Source: Thermodesulfobacteriota bacterium (GTDB lineage: Bacteria > Desulfobacterota > WTBG01 > CAIYCZ01 > CAIRTM01). From it: DNA of 64,000 bases. This document shows, piece by piece, positions 35,229-44,304 of this stretch. Within the stretch, counting starts at the first letter, position 1, and each line of letters begins with the position of its first letter. Below the pieces are notes generated by a model. That model had not been told where the DNA came from, did not search any database, and saw only the letters and a list, made by a program, of their open reading frames with translations. Both the position numbers and the translations under genes were made by a program. The stretch lies in assembly GCA_028278025.1 (NCBI GenBank), contig JANQFE010000134.1, positions 36,125 through 100,124 of the forward strand. The letters are read 5' to 3'.

Positions 35229-35813
35229 TCAAGTCTTTGCCCTCTTCCCCCTACCCCTCTTCTGTTTCACAGCATACCCCTTTCGTGCTTCCTCAGCCCT
35301 AAAACCTATTTTGCGTTTCGGTGTTTCAGGCTCAGCCATCAGGGCTCGGATGGCATCAAACACGACCCGGAACCGTGAATCGTACTTCTGCTCCAGCGTT
35401 TCAAGCTTGCGAACAAGATCGGCATGGTTGGCAAGCATCTGCCGCAGCTTATTAACAAATGCCCGCATAATCTGGATGTTGACTTCTATGGCGCGCTCAC
35501 TGTTCAGCACGCTGGATAACATCGCAACGCCCTGCTCGGTGAAAGCCATCATCTGATAACGACTTCCACCCCACCCGACTGAACTTGAGGTCACAATTTG
35601 TGACCTCAAGATTTTAGTCTCTTCTGCTGAGAGAACAAACATGAAATCTCTGGGAAATCTTTTTAAATTTCTTTTAACCGCCTGTTTTAAAACCTTTGTT
35701 TCCACACGGTACAATTCGGCCAGATCTCGGTCCAGCATAACCTTCTGGCCGCAAATCAGATGATTTTTTCGCTCAATCAGTTCAACGGAAACAAAATGCT
35801 TTTGATTATCCAT
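35229..35813 (-). CDS. ORF6N domain DNA-binding protein
   Basis: This 194-residue protein has an ORF6N domain over about residues 6-115 ([59 protein letters not shown]). It then has a helical stretch and a very basic tail ([12 protein letters not shown]). ORF6N proteins are often phage-derived antirepressor-like regulators. A perfect 27-bp palindrome inside this gene and two related ones upstream suggest autoregulation. It is separated from the cas operon by about 90 bases and runs in the same direction. Confidence 0.85.
   Translation of the reverse strand: MDNQKHFVSVELIERKNHLICGQKVMLDRDLAELYRVETKVLKQAVKRNLKRFPRDFMFVLSAEETKILRSQIVTSSSVGWGGSRYQMMAFTEQGVAMLSSVLNSERAIEVNIQIMRAFVNKLRQMLANHADLVRKLETLEQKYDSRFRVVFDAIRALMAEPETPKRKIGFRAEEARKGYAVKQKRGRGKRAKT
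35584..35610. promoter_or_regulatory. Perfect 27-bp palindrome inside the ORF6N gene
   Basis: Arms CTTGAGGTCACAA and TTGTGACCTCAAG flank one central T. Two related palindromes lie upstream at 35870-35896 and 35941-35967. Confidence 0.6.
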
Positions 35814-36378
35814 TATACCCCCCCTCCTTTTCTCATAAACGAAGTTTACAGCAGCCTCATTCTATCACTTTTGAGGTCGCAATATGCAACCACTTCAGCC
35901 TCCTCGCATCCCGTGGCAGTTTATGCGCTTTTTACGCCAGTTTGAGGTTCCAAAATGGCACCTCAAATATCTATTATAGTAGCAAATGATTTTGTCATAT
36001 ACGGTCACAGACACAATTGTTTTACAGGCACCGAGGCATTAAAACATTTTACAAAAAAGTATATCCCTGGCGTCAAAAAAAACTTTGACAATAGTGAACT
36101 AGATCCCCGCTTTCGCGGGGATGACATGGTGAAGCGACTATGAAAAAAGCGTCATTCCCGCGAAAGCGGGAATCCATAATCTTTTAAACACGTCTCCATT
36201 TTTCATGATTGTTTATGGAGGGCTACTAGATGTTATGCAGAGTGTGAAAACATAACTGTTTGTTTTATGCTGGATTCCGGCTTTTAGATCGCAATGCAGT
36301 ATGGACTTTGTTTACAGACCTGGACGGTTTTACATCTGTTGCCCCTCTTTTACATTTTAGTGCCCCAGAATTTGTTAC
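35814..36378. other. Gene-free region with two operator-like palindromes and mobile GTCATTCC palindromes
   Basis: No gene is seen. Bases 35870-35896 (TTGAGGTCGCA...TGCAACC) and 35941-35967 (TTTGAGGTTCCA AAA TGGCACCTCAAA) repeat the palindrome of the ORF6N gene. Bases 36102-36126 and 36150-36174 are two copies, in opposite directions, of the common GTCATTCCCGCGAAAGCGGG palindrome. The rest shows nothing clear, and no terminator for the nuo operon could be recognised. Confidence 0.6.
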
Positions 36379-37848
36379 TTATATAAACGTAAAGACCGAA
36401 TTCTGGGCGATGTTCCAGAAATATGACGGCAGGATTCCCATAAGCAGTACCCCTGCAGCGGCCAGGACAAGCGCTACGACGATGGCGGGTGACGGAGCGG
36501 GCATACTAACCTCTTGTTCGGCCTCCTGAAAATACATGACTATAATGACTCTCAGGTAATAGTATATGGAGATAACACTGTTGATCACACCGATAATGGC
36601 AAGCCAGATATAGCCGGATTTAATGGCAGCCGAAAAAATATAAAATTTACCCATAAAACCGGCGGTCGGAGGAATACCGGCCATGGAAAACATAAAGACC
36701 GCCATCGCCAGACCCATCAGAGGATATTTAAATCCCAGCCCCCGAAAATCAGCCAGCTCGGTGTACTCCTCACCCTGCTTGCCCAGTAGCGCTATAACTC
36801 CAAACGCACCCATATTCATAAAAGCATAACTCAGCAGATAAAAAAGAATTCCGGTAAGGGCCAGCTGACTGCCGGCAACAAATCCCACGAGCAGATATCC
36901 GGCATGCGCAATACTGGAATAGGCCAGCATGCGTTTAATATTATTCTGAGATATTGCAATCACATTGCCGACCGTCATTGTCAGGAATGCGAAAGCCCAC
37001 ATTACAGCTGTCCAGTCTACCTGGAGGCTGTCGAGTGCGATAAAATAGACCCTGATGAGTGCAGCAAAAGCCGCAGCTTTCACCCCGCTGGCCATAAAGG
37101 CGGTCACCGAGGTGGGAGCGCCTTCATACACATCCGGTGTCCACATATGAAACGGTACCATGGCCACCTTGAATCCGAATCCCACCGTCATCAATGCCAG
37201 GCCGCCCATCATTAAGGGTGTATGCAGAATCTGGGGATGAGCATTCAGAAACGTGCCGATCTTGGTAATATCCAACGTACCGGTTGCCCCGTAAATAAGG
37301 GCGAATCCATACAGCAAAAACCCTGACGCAAAGGCCCCCAGCAGAAAATACTTAAGGGCCGACTCAATTGATTTTTCGCGACCCTGCTGATATCCGGCAA
37401 GCACATAGATAGAAATCGACATAGTCTCCAGGGCCAGAAACACCATCAGAAGATTACCGGATGCCCCCATAAGGGTCATGCCGAATGCGGCAAACAGAAC
37501 CAGACAGTAATATTCACCACTGTTGATTTCCGTAAAAAATTTCTGATAATTGATGGAAATAAGAATCGTTAACAGGGTGACGATGCAGACTGTCAGGCTG
37601 ACAAAAGATGCAAACCCGTCAACCAGCAACATGCCGCTGTAGGCACTCTCCCGTTCCCCGCTAAACAGTAAAACACTCACCAGAGCAAGAGCCACACCCA
37701 TCAGCGACAGGTAGCCAAGCTGTGAGTTTTTCTCCCGCCCGGAAAAAACACCCACCAGCAGTACAATCAATGCTGTTAAGCAAAGAATTATCTGCGGCAT
37801 GATTGCCTTTATGTTTAGTGCGGGGATGACAAATTCCAGCGTCTCCAT
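36379..37848 (-). CDS. nuoN: NADH-quinone oxidoreductase subunit N
   Basis: This 489-residue polytopic protein has about 14 membrane helices, with the antiporter-like core NNIKRMLAYSSIAHAGYLLVGF and the helix-breaking KVAMVPFHMWTPDVYEGAP. The conserved Lys and His residues of the proton half-channels are present. NuoN is one of three proton-pumping membrane subunits of complex I. It is the last gene of the nuo operon, 78 bases after nuoM. Confidence 0.96.
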   Translation of the reverse strand: METLEFVIPALNIKAIMPQIILCLTALIVLLVGVFSGREKNSQLGYLSLMGVALALVSVLLFSGERESAYSGMLLVDGFASFVSLTVCIVTLLTILISINYQKFFTEINSGEYYCLVLFAAFGMTLMGASGNLLMVFLALETMSISIYVLAGYQQGREKSIESALKYFLLGAFASGFLLYGFALIYGATGTLDITKIGTFLNAHPQILHTPLMMGGLALMTVGFGFKVAMVPFHMWTPDVYEGAPTSVTAFMASGVKAAAFAALIRVYFIALDSLQVDWTAVMWAFAFLTMTVGNVIAISQNNIKRMLAYSSIAHAGYLLVGFVAGSQLALTGILFYLLSYAFMNMGAFGVIALLGKQGEEYTELADFRGLGFKYPLMGLAMAVFMFSMAGIPPTAGFMGKFYIFSAAIKSGYIWLAIIGVINSVISIYYYLRVIIVMYFQEAEQEVSMPAPSPAIVVALVLAAAGVLLMGILPSYFWNIAQNSVFTFI

Positions 37849-37926
37849 CTAGTGCCTCCACATTTGTAGAAAAACTACATCCGAAAATCAAATCCGGAAT
37901 ATACTGACCTGTATTTATTACGGCAT

Positions 37927-39510
37927 TCAATCAACTGCTGCAGGTTCTTTGGTTCCTTCCAAAGCAGCTGCAATCTTCATATCAAGCTGGGCAGTCTGCT
38001 GCTGCGCATAGGCCTCATAGCGCTGGTTATACTGCTTGATGAAATGTTCAACCGTGGCATCCATTTTGCGCAAAAACAGGCCGGGGAAAAATCCCATGAC
38101 GAACACTAAAATAGCCAGCGGCAGCAGCGTAATAATCTCTCTGGCGTTAAGGTCTTTGAGGTTTTGATTTTCAGGTTTGTCAAGCGAACAGAACATTACC
38201 CGCTGATACATCCACAGCATATACATCGCGCTGAGAATCGCGCCGGAAACAGCAATAATTGCAAAAACCGGATAGCTTCTGTACGCGCCTATCAAAACCA
38301 TAAACTCACCGACAAAACCGTTAGTACCCGGCACTGCAATCGATGAGAGCGTTGCAATCATAAAAAATGTTGCCAGAATCGGCATCACCTTGGAAAGGCC
38401 GCCGAAATCGGCAATCATACGGGTATGGCGCCGTTCGTACAGCATCCCGACAATAAGGAAGAGCGCCCCGGTACTGACACCGTGATTCAGCATCTGGTAA
38501 ATACCTCCCTCAATACCCTGCATGTTGAAAGCAAAAAGGCCCAGCATAACAATACCCAGATGACTGACACTGGAGTATGCCACCAGTTTCTTCATGTCGG
38601 GCTGTACCATGGCAACCATGGCCCCGTAAACGATACCGATTACGGAGAGGGTCGCAATGATGGGTATATACTGGTGCGTGGCATAGGGAAACAGCGGCAT
38701 GGCAAACCGCAGAAAACCATAGGTTCCCATTTTCAGCAATACTCCGGCCAGGATAACACTACCGGCCGTAGGAGCCTCAACATGGGCATCAGGCAGCCAG
38801 GTATGTAGCGGGAACATAGGGACCTTGATGGCAAATGAAAGGAAAAAAGCTGTGCACAGCCAGAACTGAATTGATACGGGGATATTTACTTTATAGAGCT
38901 CCAGCAGATTGAAGGTGTACACACCGGTAACTTTATAATTGTAGTAAAATAGAAAGATAATCGCCAGCAGCATGAACACGCTGCCTGCTGCTGTAAACAA
39001 AAAGAACTTAACGGCCGCATAGATCCGCCGCGGCCCGCCCCAGACACCGATCAGCAGGTACATGGGAATAAGCATCAGCTCCCAGAACACATAAAACAGC
39101 ACCAGATCAAGTGCAACCAGCGCCCCTATCATGGCGGCTTCCAGAAACAGCATGCATACCATGTATTCTTTTACCCATTTCTGGATATAGGTCCAGGAGC
39201 TCAGTACGCAGATAGGCGTAATGAATGTGGTCAGAATCACAATCCACAGGCTGATGCCGTCAATACCCACAAAATAGCTGATGCCGAAACTCTCTATCCA
39301 GGGGACCTGCTCCACAAACTGCATTTCATGTGTGCCGGAATTAAAATAGATTAACAGCGGCAGCGAAATGACAAATTCAACCAGTGAAAATATCAGAGCG
39401 GCTTTGCGCAGGGCCTCCTTACGCTCCTTATGTATCAGCATAACAACAAGTGCACCGATCAGCGGAAAAAACGTCACTAGGCTGATAATGGGAAAATTCA
39501 ATGTATTCAT
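37927..39510 (-). CDS. nuoM: NADH-quinone oxidoreductase subunit M
   Basis: This 527-residue polytopic membrane protein has the pumping-subunit motif KVPMFPLHTWLPDAHVEAPTAGSV and the following QPDMKKLVAYSSVSHLGIVMLG. A conserved Glu lies in the helix with YVFWELMLIPMYLLIGVWGG. The last 45 residues (QRYEAYAQQQTAQLDMKIAAAL) form a soluble tail of low complexity. The protein pumps protons in the membrane arm. Confidence 0.96.
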   Translation of the reverse strand: MNTLNFPIISLVTFFPLIGALVVMLIHKERKEALRKAALIFSLVEFVISLPLLIYFNSGTHEMQFVEQVPWIESFGISYFVGIDGISLWIVILTTFITPICVLSSWTYIQKWVKEYMVCMLFLEAAMIGALVALDLVLFYVFWELMLIPMYLLIGVWGGPRRIYAAVKFFLFTAAGSVFMLLAIIFLFYYNYKVTGVYTFNLLELYKVNIPVSIQFWLCTAFFLSFAIKVPMFPLHTWLPDAHVEAPTAGSVILAGVLLKMGTYGFLRFAMPLFPYATHQYIPIIATLSVIGIVYGAMVAMVQPDMKKLVAYSSVSHLGIVMLGLFAFNMQGIEGGIYQMLNHGVSTGALFLIVGMLYERRHTRMIADFGGLSKVMPILATFFMIATLSSIAVPGTNGFVGEFMVLIGAYRSYPVFAIIAVSGAILSAMYMLWMYQRVMFCSLDKPENQNLKDLNAREIITLLPLAILVFVMGFFPGLFLRKMDATVEHFIKQYNQRYEAYAQQQTAQLDMKIAAALEGTKEPAAVD

Positions 39511-39596
39511 CTAGCTGTCTCCACCCTCATGTCCCGGATTGCTTCACACAGCTTGTACGCGGGGCCGCAATCCGACAGTCCTCCCGCAACGCAGTT

Positions 39597-41609
39597 CTAT
39601 CCTGTCATCTGTAAAAAATAATAAATCAGCAGGGCAACCGTTCCAAGCACTACGGATACTGCATAACTTTGAACATAGCCCGACTGCATATGTCGCATCA
39701 CTCTGCTGCTCCAGCCTACTACCGCAGCAATACCGTTTACCAGTCCGTCGATTATCACCACATCAATGCCCTTCCAGAAAAAACTGCTGATGGCGTGAAA
39801 CGGACGGACAATAAAGAAACTATACAGCTCGTCCACGTACCACTTATTAAAAATCAATTGATGCAGCAGTCTGAACTTTTCTGCCAGAATCTTGGGCCGG
39901 TCCTGTTTCTTTATGTACATTGTGTAGGCGATAAAAATTCCGATCAGGGCAATCACTACCGATATGGCCATCAAGATATATTCAGCCGTAAGTGAATGGT
40001 GCGCAGCCTCTGCTCCGTGATGGGCGGCCTCATGCGCCACCGCACCGGCCTTCTGCAGCAGCTTACCGGGTCCCAGTCCCATGACCGGTTCCAGATAGTG
40101 ATGAAAGCGGTTGCTGCCGCCAAGGGCATGCGGCACACCCAGATATCCGCCGAAAACAGACAGAAAGGCCAGAATAATCAGAGGCACTGTCATTGTCGCC
40201 GGTGATTCATGGATGTGGTGCTGTACTTCTTCGGAAGCTCTGTTTTCATTGAAAAAGGTCATAAAGATCAAACGAAACATGTAAAAGGCCGTCAAACCGG
40301 CTGCTACCGCTCCGATCAGCCACAGCAGAAAGTGCCCTTGGGGGCTGCTGTAAGCCAGCCAGAGAATTTCATCCTTACTGAAAAATCCGGACAATCCGGG
40401 AATGCCGGCTATTGCCAGGGTCGCTATCAGCATGGTCCAGAAGGTGATAGGCGTTTTCTTGCGCAACCCTCCCATGGCGCGCATGTCCTGCTCACCGCTC
40501 ATGGCATGGATGACACTGCCGGCACCCATAAAGAGCAGGGCCTTGAAAAAGGCATGGGTCAAAACATGAAACATGCCGGCAGCAAAGGCGCCGACCCCCA
40601 GGCCCAGGAACATGTAGCCAAGCTGACTGACCGTGGAATAGGCCAGGACTTTCTTGATATCATTTTGAGCCAGGCCGATTGTCGCAGCAAAAAGTGCCGT
40701 CAGGGCACCCACCACTGCCACAACCGCCATGGCAACCGGTGACAGTGAGTACAGAATATTTGAGCGGGCCACCATATATATGCCTGAGGTAACCATGGTA
40801 GCTGCATGAATCAGGGCACTGACCGGGGTAGGACCGGCCATGGCATCCGGCAGCCACACATACAGCGGTATCTGGGCTGATTTAGCCGTACAGCCTGCAA
40901 AAAACAGCAAACAGATTATGGTAATTACTTCCGGGGAAAGCAGGTGCACATTGGGAAACACCTCAGAAAACCGCAGCGACCATACACCATGTTCCCCCAG
41001 TCCGCAAAACAGCATCAGCATACCGATAATGAAACAGAAATCGCCGACCCGGTTGGTGATAAAGGCCTTTTTCCCGGCAATAGCGTTGGCCTCGTCAGTA
41101 AACCAGAACCCGATCAGCAGGTATGAGCACAGGCCCACACCTTCCCAGCCCAGAAACATCAACAGAAAATTGTTGGCCAGAATCAGGTTGATCATGGAAA
41201 ACATGAACAGGTTAAGATAGGTAAAATAGCGATAGTAGCGGCCCTCATCATGTCCCATATAGCCGATTGAGTAAACATGGATTAGAAAGCCAACCCCGGT
41301 AACGAACATGCACATAAGCATGGAAAGAGGGTCAATCTGGTAGGCCACAAAAGTCTGCAGGACACCCCCGCTTATCCAGTTAAACCAGGTATACTCATAC
41401 AGCCGCTCCTCGGCCGGCAATCCCAGCATCTCAAAAAAAATAATGCAGGTAACCAGAAAAGAAAGTCCTACCGCACCACAGGCAACCCAGTGGATGATGC
41501 TTCTATTTGCTGCTTCGATCCGTCTGCCCAGCAGTCCATTTATAAGCACACCGATGGCCGGGAAAATGGGGATCAACCAAACGAGATCAAACATATACTC
41601 TCCTAACAC
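39597..41609 (-). CDS. nuoL: NADH-quinone oxidoreductase subunit L
   Basis: This 670-residue protein is the largest membrane subunit, with SAQIPLYVWLPDAMAGPTPVSA, LIHAATMVTSG and NDIKKVLAYSTVSQLGYMFLG. The C-terminal region after residue 480 contains a His-rich loop (HEAAHHGAEAAHH) and the long lateral helix that spans the membrane arm. The start MLGEYMFDLVWLIP could also be read from the second Met. It lies 86 bases before nuoM on the same strand. Confidence 0.96.
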   Translation of the reverse strand: MLGEYMFDLVWLIPIFPAIGVLINGLLGRRIEAANRSIIHWVACGAVGLSFLVTCIIFFEMLGLPAEERLYEYTWFNWISGGVLQTFVAYQIDPLSMLMCMFVTGVGFLIHVYSIGYMGHDEGRYYRYFTYLNLFMFSMINLILANNFLLMFLGWEGVGLCSYLLIGFWFTDEANAIAGKKAFITNRVGDFCFIIGMLMLFCGLGEHGVWSLRFSEVFPNVHLLSPEVITIICLLFFAGCTAKSAQIPLYVWLPDAMAGPTPVSALIHAATMVTSGIYMVARSNILYSLSPVAMAVVAVVGALTALFAATIGLAQNDIKKVLAYSTVSQLGYMFLGLGVGAFAAGMFHVLTHAFFKALLFMGAGSVIHAMSGEQDMRAMGGLRKKTPITFWTMLIATLAIAGIPGLSGFFSKDEILWLAYSSPQGHFLLWLIGAVAAGLTAFYMFRLIFMTFFNENRASEEVQHHIHESPATMTVPLIILAFLSVFGGYLGVPHALGGSNRFHHYLEPVMGLGPGKLLQKAGAVAHEAAHHGAEAAHHSLTAEYILMAISVVIALIGIFIAYTMYIKKQDRPKILAEKFRLLHQLIFNKWYVDELYSFFIVRPFHAISSFFWKGIDVVIIDGLVNGIAAVVGWSSRVMRHMQSGYVQSYAVSVVLGTVALLIYYFLQMTG

Positions 41610-41742
41610 CAGTATTACAAATAATTCTTTTTATGTTAAATGTGAGCTTCCGTGCTTATGTCAAGTGATTCTGGTCTCTGGATTCTCGATACTTGTTTTA
41701 TCCGGTTTCCAGCATCCAGTATCTAGCATCCAGAATCAAGCC

Positions 41743-42048
41743 TCACCACTTCATCAGATTAAATCTTTCAACATCAAGAGAGCCGCGTTTACGGTACATC
41801 AGAATAAATATGGCCAGCCCCACGGCCGCCTCGGCAGCCGCAACCGCCATGACAAACAACACCATAAAAATCCCTTCAACAGACTGATTTGCACGGCTGA
41901 AGGTAATGAATACTATATTAACCGCACCAAGCATGATCTCAATACACATAAACACAACTATAGCGTTCCTGCGGGTAATGGCCCCTATGGCTCCAATCAC
42001 AAACAGAACCGCTGACAATCCAAGGTATACGTTTTGAAACTCAATCAT
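41743..42048 (-). CDS. nuoK: NADH-quinone oxidoreductase subunit K
   Basis: This 101-residue protein has three membrane helices and the conserved buried glutamates in VVFMCIEIMLGAVNIVF and AVAAAEAAVGLAI, which take part in proton translocation. Length is typical. The intergenic space to nuoL contains word-like repeats of the TCCAGTATC type. Confidence 0.96.
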   Translation of the reverse strand: MIEFQNVYLGLSAVLFVIGAIGAITRRNAIVVFMCIEIMLGAVNIVFITFSRANQSVEGIFMVLFVMAVAAAEAAVGLAIFILMYRKRGSLDVERFNLMKW

Positions 42049-42070
42049 CTTTTAGCTACCTCAGTGCATA

Positions 42071-42580
42071 TTACTCTTTTCGCTTTGCCAAAACTACAGC
42101 ACCGACAACTCCGGCAGTCAAAAGGATAGACACAACCTCAAAAGGAAGCAGGTAATCCGAAAACAGAAAGTTTGAGAGTACGGCTACATGGCCATGCTGC
42201 AGCATAAGCTGATCGGTAATCGGACCTTTCAGGGCCATAACCCCGCTACCGACCCCAAGACTCATCAGACAGATAAAAAGCACTATCAGCAGGATCAGAC
42301 CAAATGATTTTGTTGCCGGTGTCTGCCCCCGGCCCGGGTCTTCCTGCCTCAGGTTTAACATCATTATCGCGTAAATAATGAACATCATTATCGAGCCGGC
42401 ATAGACAATGATCTGCAAAATTGCGATAAACTGCGCCCGCAACAACAAAAAGATTACTGCTGTGGAGAAAAACGAGGCCACCATCCACAGGGCACTGTGA
42501 ACCGTGTTGCGTGCAAAAATCACCATCAGCGAAGTTGTAATCGCCAGCGCCCCGCATATGATCAGCATAATCAGTTCCAT
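42071..42580 (-). CDS. nuoJ: NADH-quinone oxidoreductase subunit J
   Basis: This 169-residue protein has five membrane helices and the conserved third helix with AGSIMMFIIYAIMMLN. It links the quinone-site end to the pumping subunits. Gene spacing to nuoK is 22 bases. The gap of 200 bases towards nuoI is non-coding and holds short GTTTAACG/CGTTAAAC words that can pair. Confidence 0.95.
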   Translation of the reverse strand: MELIMLIICGALAITTSLMVIFARNTVHSALWMVASFFSTAVIFLLLRAQFIAILQIIVYAGSIMMFIIYAIMMLNLRQEDPGRGQTPATKSFGLILLIVLFICLMSLGVGSGVMALKGPITDQLMLQHGHVAVLSNFLFSDYLLPFEVVSILLTAGVVGAVVLAKRKE

Positions 42581-42782
42581 TCAGTCTCTCCTAACTGAAG
42601 CAAATTGACTGTTCCCGATTATTAGTCTTTTGTGTTTAATTCAGCCTCGTTAAACGAAATGGGTTAAGCGTTAAACACTCTAAAAAATCCGTATTACGCT
42701 TTAGACTTCTCGTTTAACGTTCTGTATCCGGCATTCAGTTTTCTCAGCCCTCGTTACTCATTACTTAGTCTCTGTCACTACT

Positions 42783-43262
42783 TCATTTTCCCTTAAAAAT
42801 AAACTGCTCGGGATCTTTCAGCTTTGTTATATCAAACTGAAAATCCTGCCGGTCATAGTCTACATAGTCATACACTTTGGTCAACTCAATAGCACCTACC
42901 GGGCAGGCCTCTTGGCAAAAGCCGCAAAAAATACAGCGTATCTCATCAATGTAAAACTCTTTCGGAAACCTGGTCCCGCCCTCTTCTTCATACGGAACAA
43001 TCCTAATGGCCTGAGGCGGACATATCTTGGCACACAACCCGCAGGCAACACATTTCAATGTGCCCTGCCCATCCACATTCAGCCGGTGCAGCCCGCGCCA
43101 GCGTTCACGAACTTCGCGCCGCTGCGTGGGATACTGGATCGTAATAGGCTTGGAGAAAAAATTCTTCAGCGTATACGCCAGACCTTTAAGCAGGGGCAAC
43201 ACGATTTTACCCCTTTGGGTACGACGCCCACTCACATTAACTGCATAGTCTCTGTTACTCAT
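42783..43262 (-). CDS. nuoI: NADH-quinone oxidoreductase subunit I (two 4Fe-4S)
   Basis: This 159-residue ferredoxin-like protein has two cluster motifs, CVACGLCAKICPPQAI and CIFCGFCQEACPVGAI, the N6a and N6b clusters that pass electrons towards NuoB. The N-terminal TLKNFFSKPITIQYP helix contacts the membrane. The start Met at 43262 lies 38 bases after the nuoH stop. Confidence 0.97.
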   Translation of the reverse strand: MSNRDYAVNVSGRRTQRGKIVLPLLKGLAYTLKNFFSKPITIQYPTQRREVRERWRGLHRLNVDGQGTLKCVACGLCAKICPPQAIRIVPYEEEGGTRFPKEFYIDEIRCIFCGFCQEACPVGAIELTKVYDYVDYDRQDFQFDITKLKDPEQFIFKGK

Positions 43263-43300
43263 GAATATATACCAACATGTTCAGATTAACCGTCCTCTCC

Positions 43301-44290
43301 TTATGTAAGCAGAATCACCACCAAGCCGGTGACAAAAATGTTCAGCAGCCCTGCCGGCAGAAGCACCTTCCACCCCAACTTCATAACCTGGTCATACCGA
43401 CAGCGCGGAAACGTAGAACGTTCCCATATGCAGAAAAAGATTACGGCAAAAGTCTTTATAAAAAACCACACCACCCCCGGCAGTATCGGCCCATGCCAGC
43501 CGCCCAGAAACAGGGTTGTAACCAGGGCGGCAAAAACAAACATATGGCAATATTCAGCCATGAAAAAGAGTGAAAACTTTATACTGCTGTATTCAACGTT
43601 GTAACCGCAGGCAAGCTCGGCTTCGGCTTCCGGCATATCAAAAGGGGTACGGTTAAGTTCAGCCAGCCCGCAGATAATAAACAGAATGAAAGCCAGCGGC
43701 TGCCTGATGATATTCCACAGCCCGGCCTGGTTTTCCACGATACCCACCAGGCTCAACGTTCCGGAGAGCATCACCACGCTGATAATTGCCAGCGCCATGG
43801 ACAGCTCGTAGCTGATCATCTGGGCCGAGCCGCGCAGGCCGCCGATAAGGCCGTACTTGTTACCCGAAGCCCAGCCGCCCAGAATGCCTCCGTATGCGCC
43901 GAGCGTAGCAATGCCTAGAACAAACAGAATGCCTATATCAAGATCGGTCATGTACAGGGTTATTTCGCGTCCCAAGATAGTGATTGAGGGACCAAAGGGA
44001 ATCACAACCAGCAGTGTTACCGCAGCAGCAATACTGATAATGGGAGCCAGGATAAATACCGGCTTGTCGGCATTATCCGGTATCACTTCTTCCTTGAAAA
44101 ATCCTTTTATGCCGTCGGCAATCGGCTGCAGCAGTCCGTGAGGGCCTACCCGCATCGGTCCGTATCTGAGCTGTACGTGTCCCAGCACCTTGCGTTCAAT
44201 CCAGGTGCCCCAGGCAACTATCAGCATAGCCACGGTAAAAACCACCAGGGCTTTAACACCTACAATTCCCAGAAAAACTAAAAAAACCAT
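43301..44290 (-). CDS. nuoH: NADH-quinone oxidoreductase subunit H
   Basis: This 329-residue membrane protein has eight or nine helices and the conserved loops ERKVLGHVQLRYGPMRVGPHGLLQP and ELNRTPFDMPEAEAELACGYNVEYS, which build the quinone site with NuoB and NuoD. It lies 14 bases after nuoG. It carries the acidic residues expected for coupling. Confidence 0.97.
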   Translation of the reverse strand: MVFLVFLGIVGVKALVVFTVAMLIVAWGTWIERKVLGHVQLRYGPMRVGPHGLLQPIADGIKGFFKEEVIPDNADKPVFILAPIISIAAAVTLLVVIPFGPSITILGREITLYMTDLDIGILFVLGIATLGAYGGILGGWASGNKYGLIGGLRGSAQMISYELSMALAIISVVMLSGTLSLVGIVENQAGLWNIIRQPLAFILFIICGLAELNRTPFDMPEAEAELACGYNVEYSSIKFSLFFMAEYCHMFVFAALVTTLFLGGWHGPILPGVVWFFIKTFAVIFFCIWERSTFPRCRYDQVMKLGWKVLLPAGLLNIFVTGLVVILLT

Positions 44291-44304
44291 TTAGGCAACC
44301 TCCT

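Noticed and set aside
35955..36143. A 62-codon frame upstream of nuoN
   Set aside because: It runs through a mobile GTCATTCCCGCG-type palindrome and has no ribosome site or homology that I recognise.
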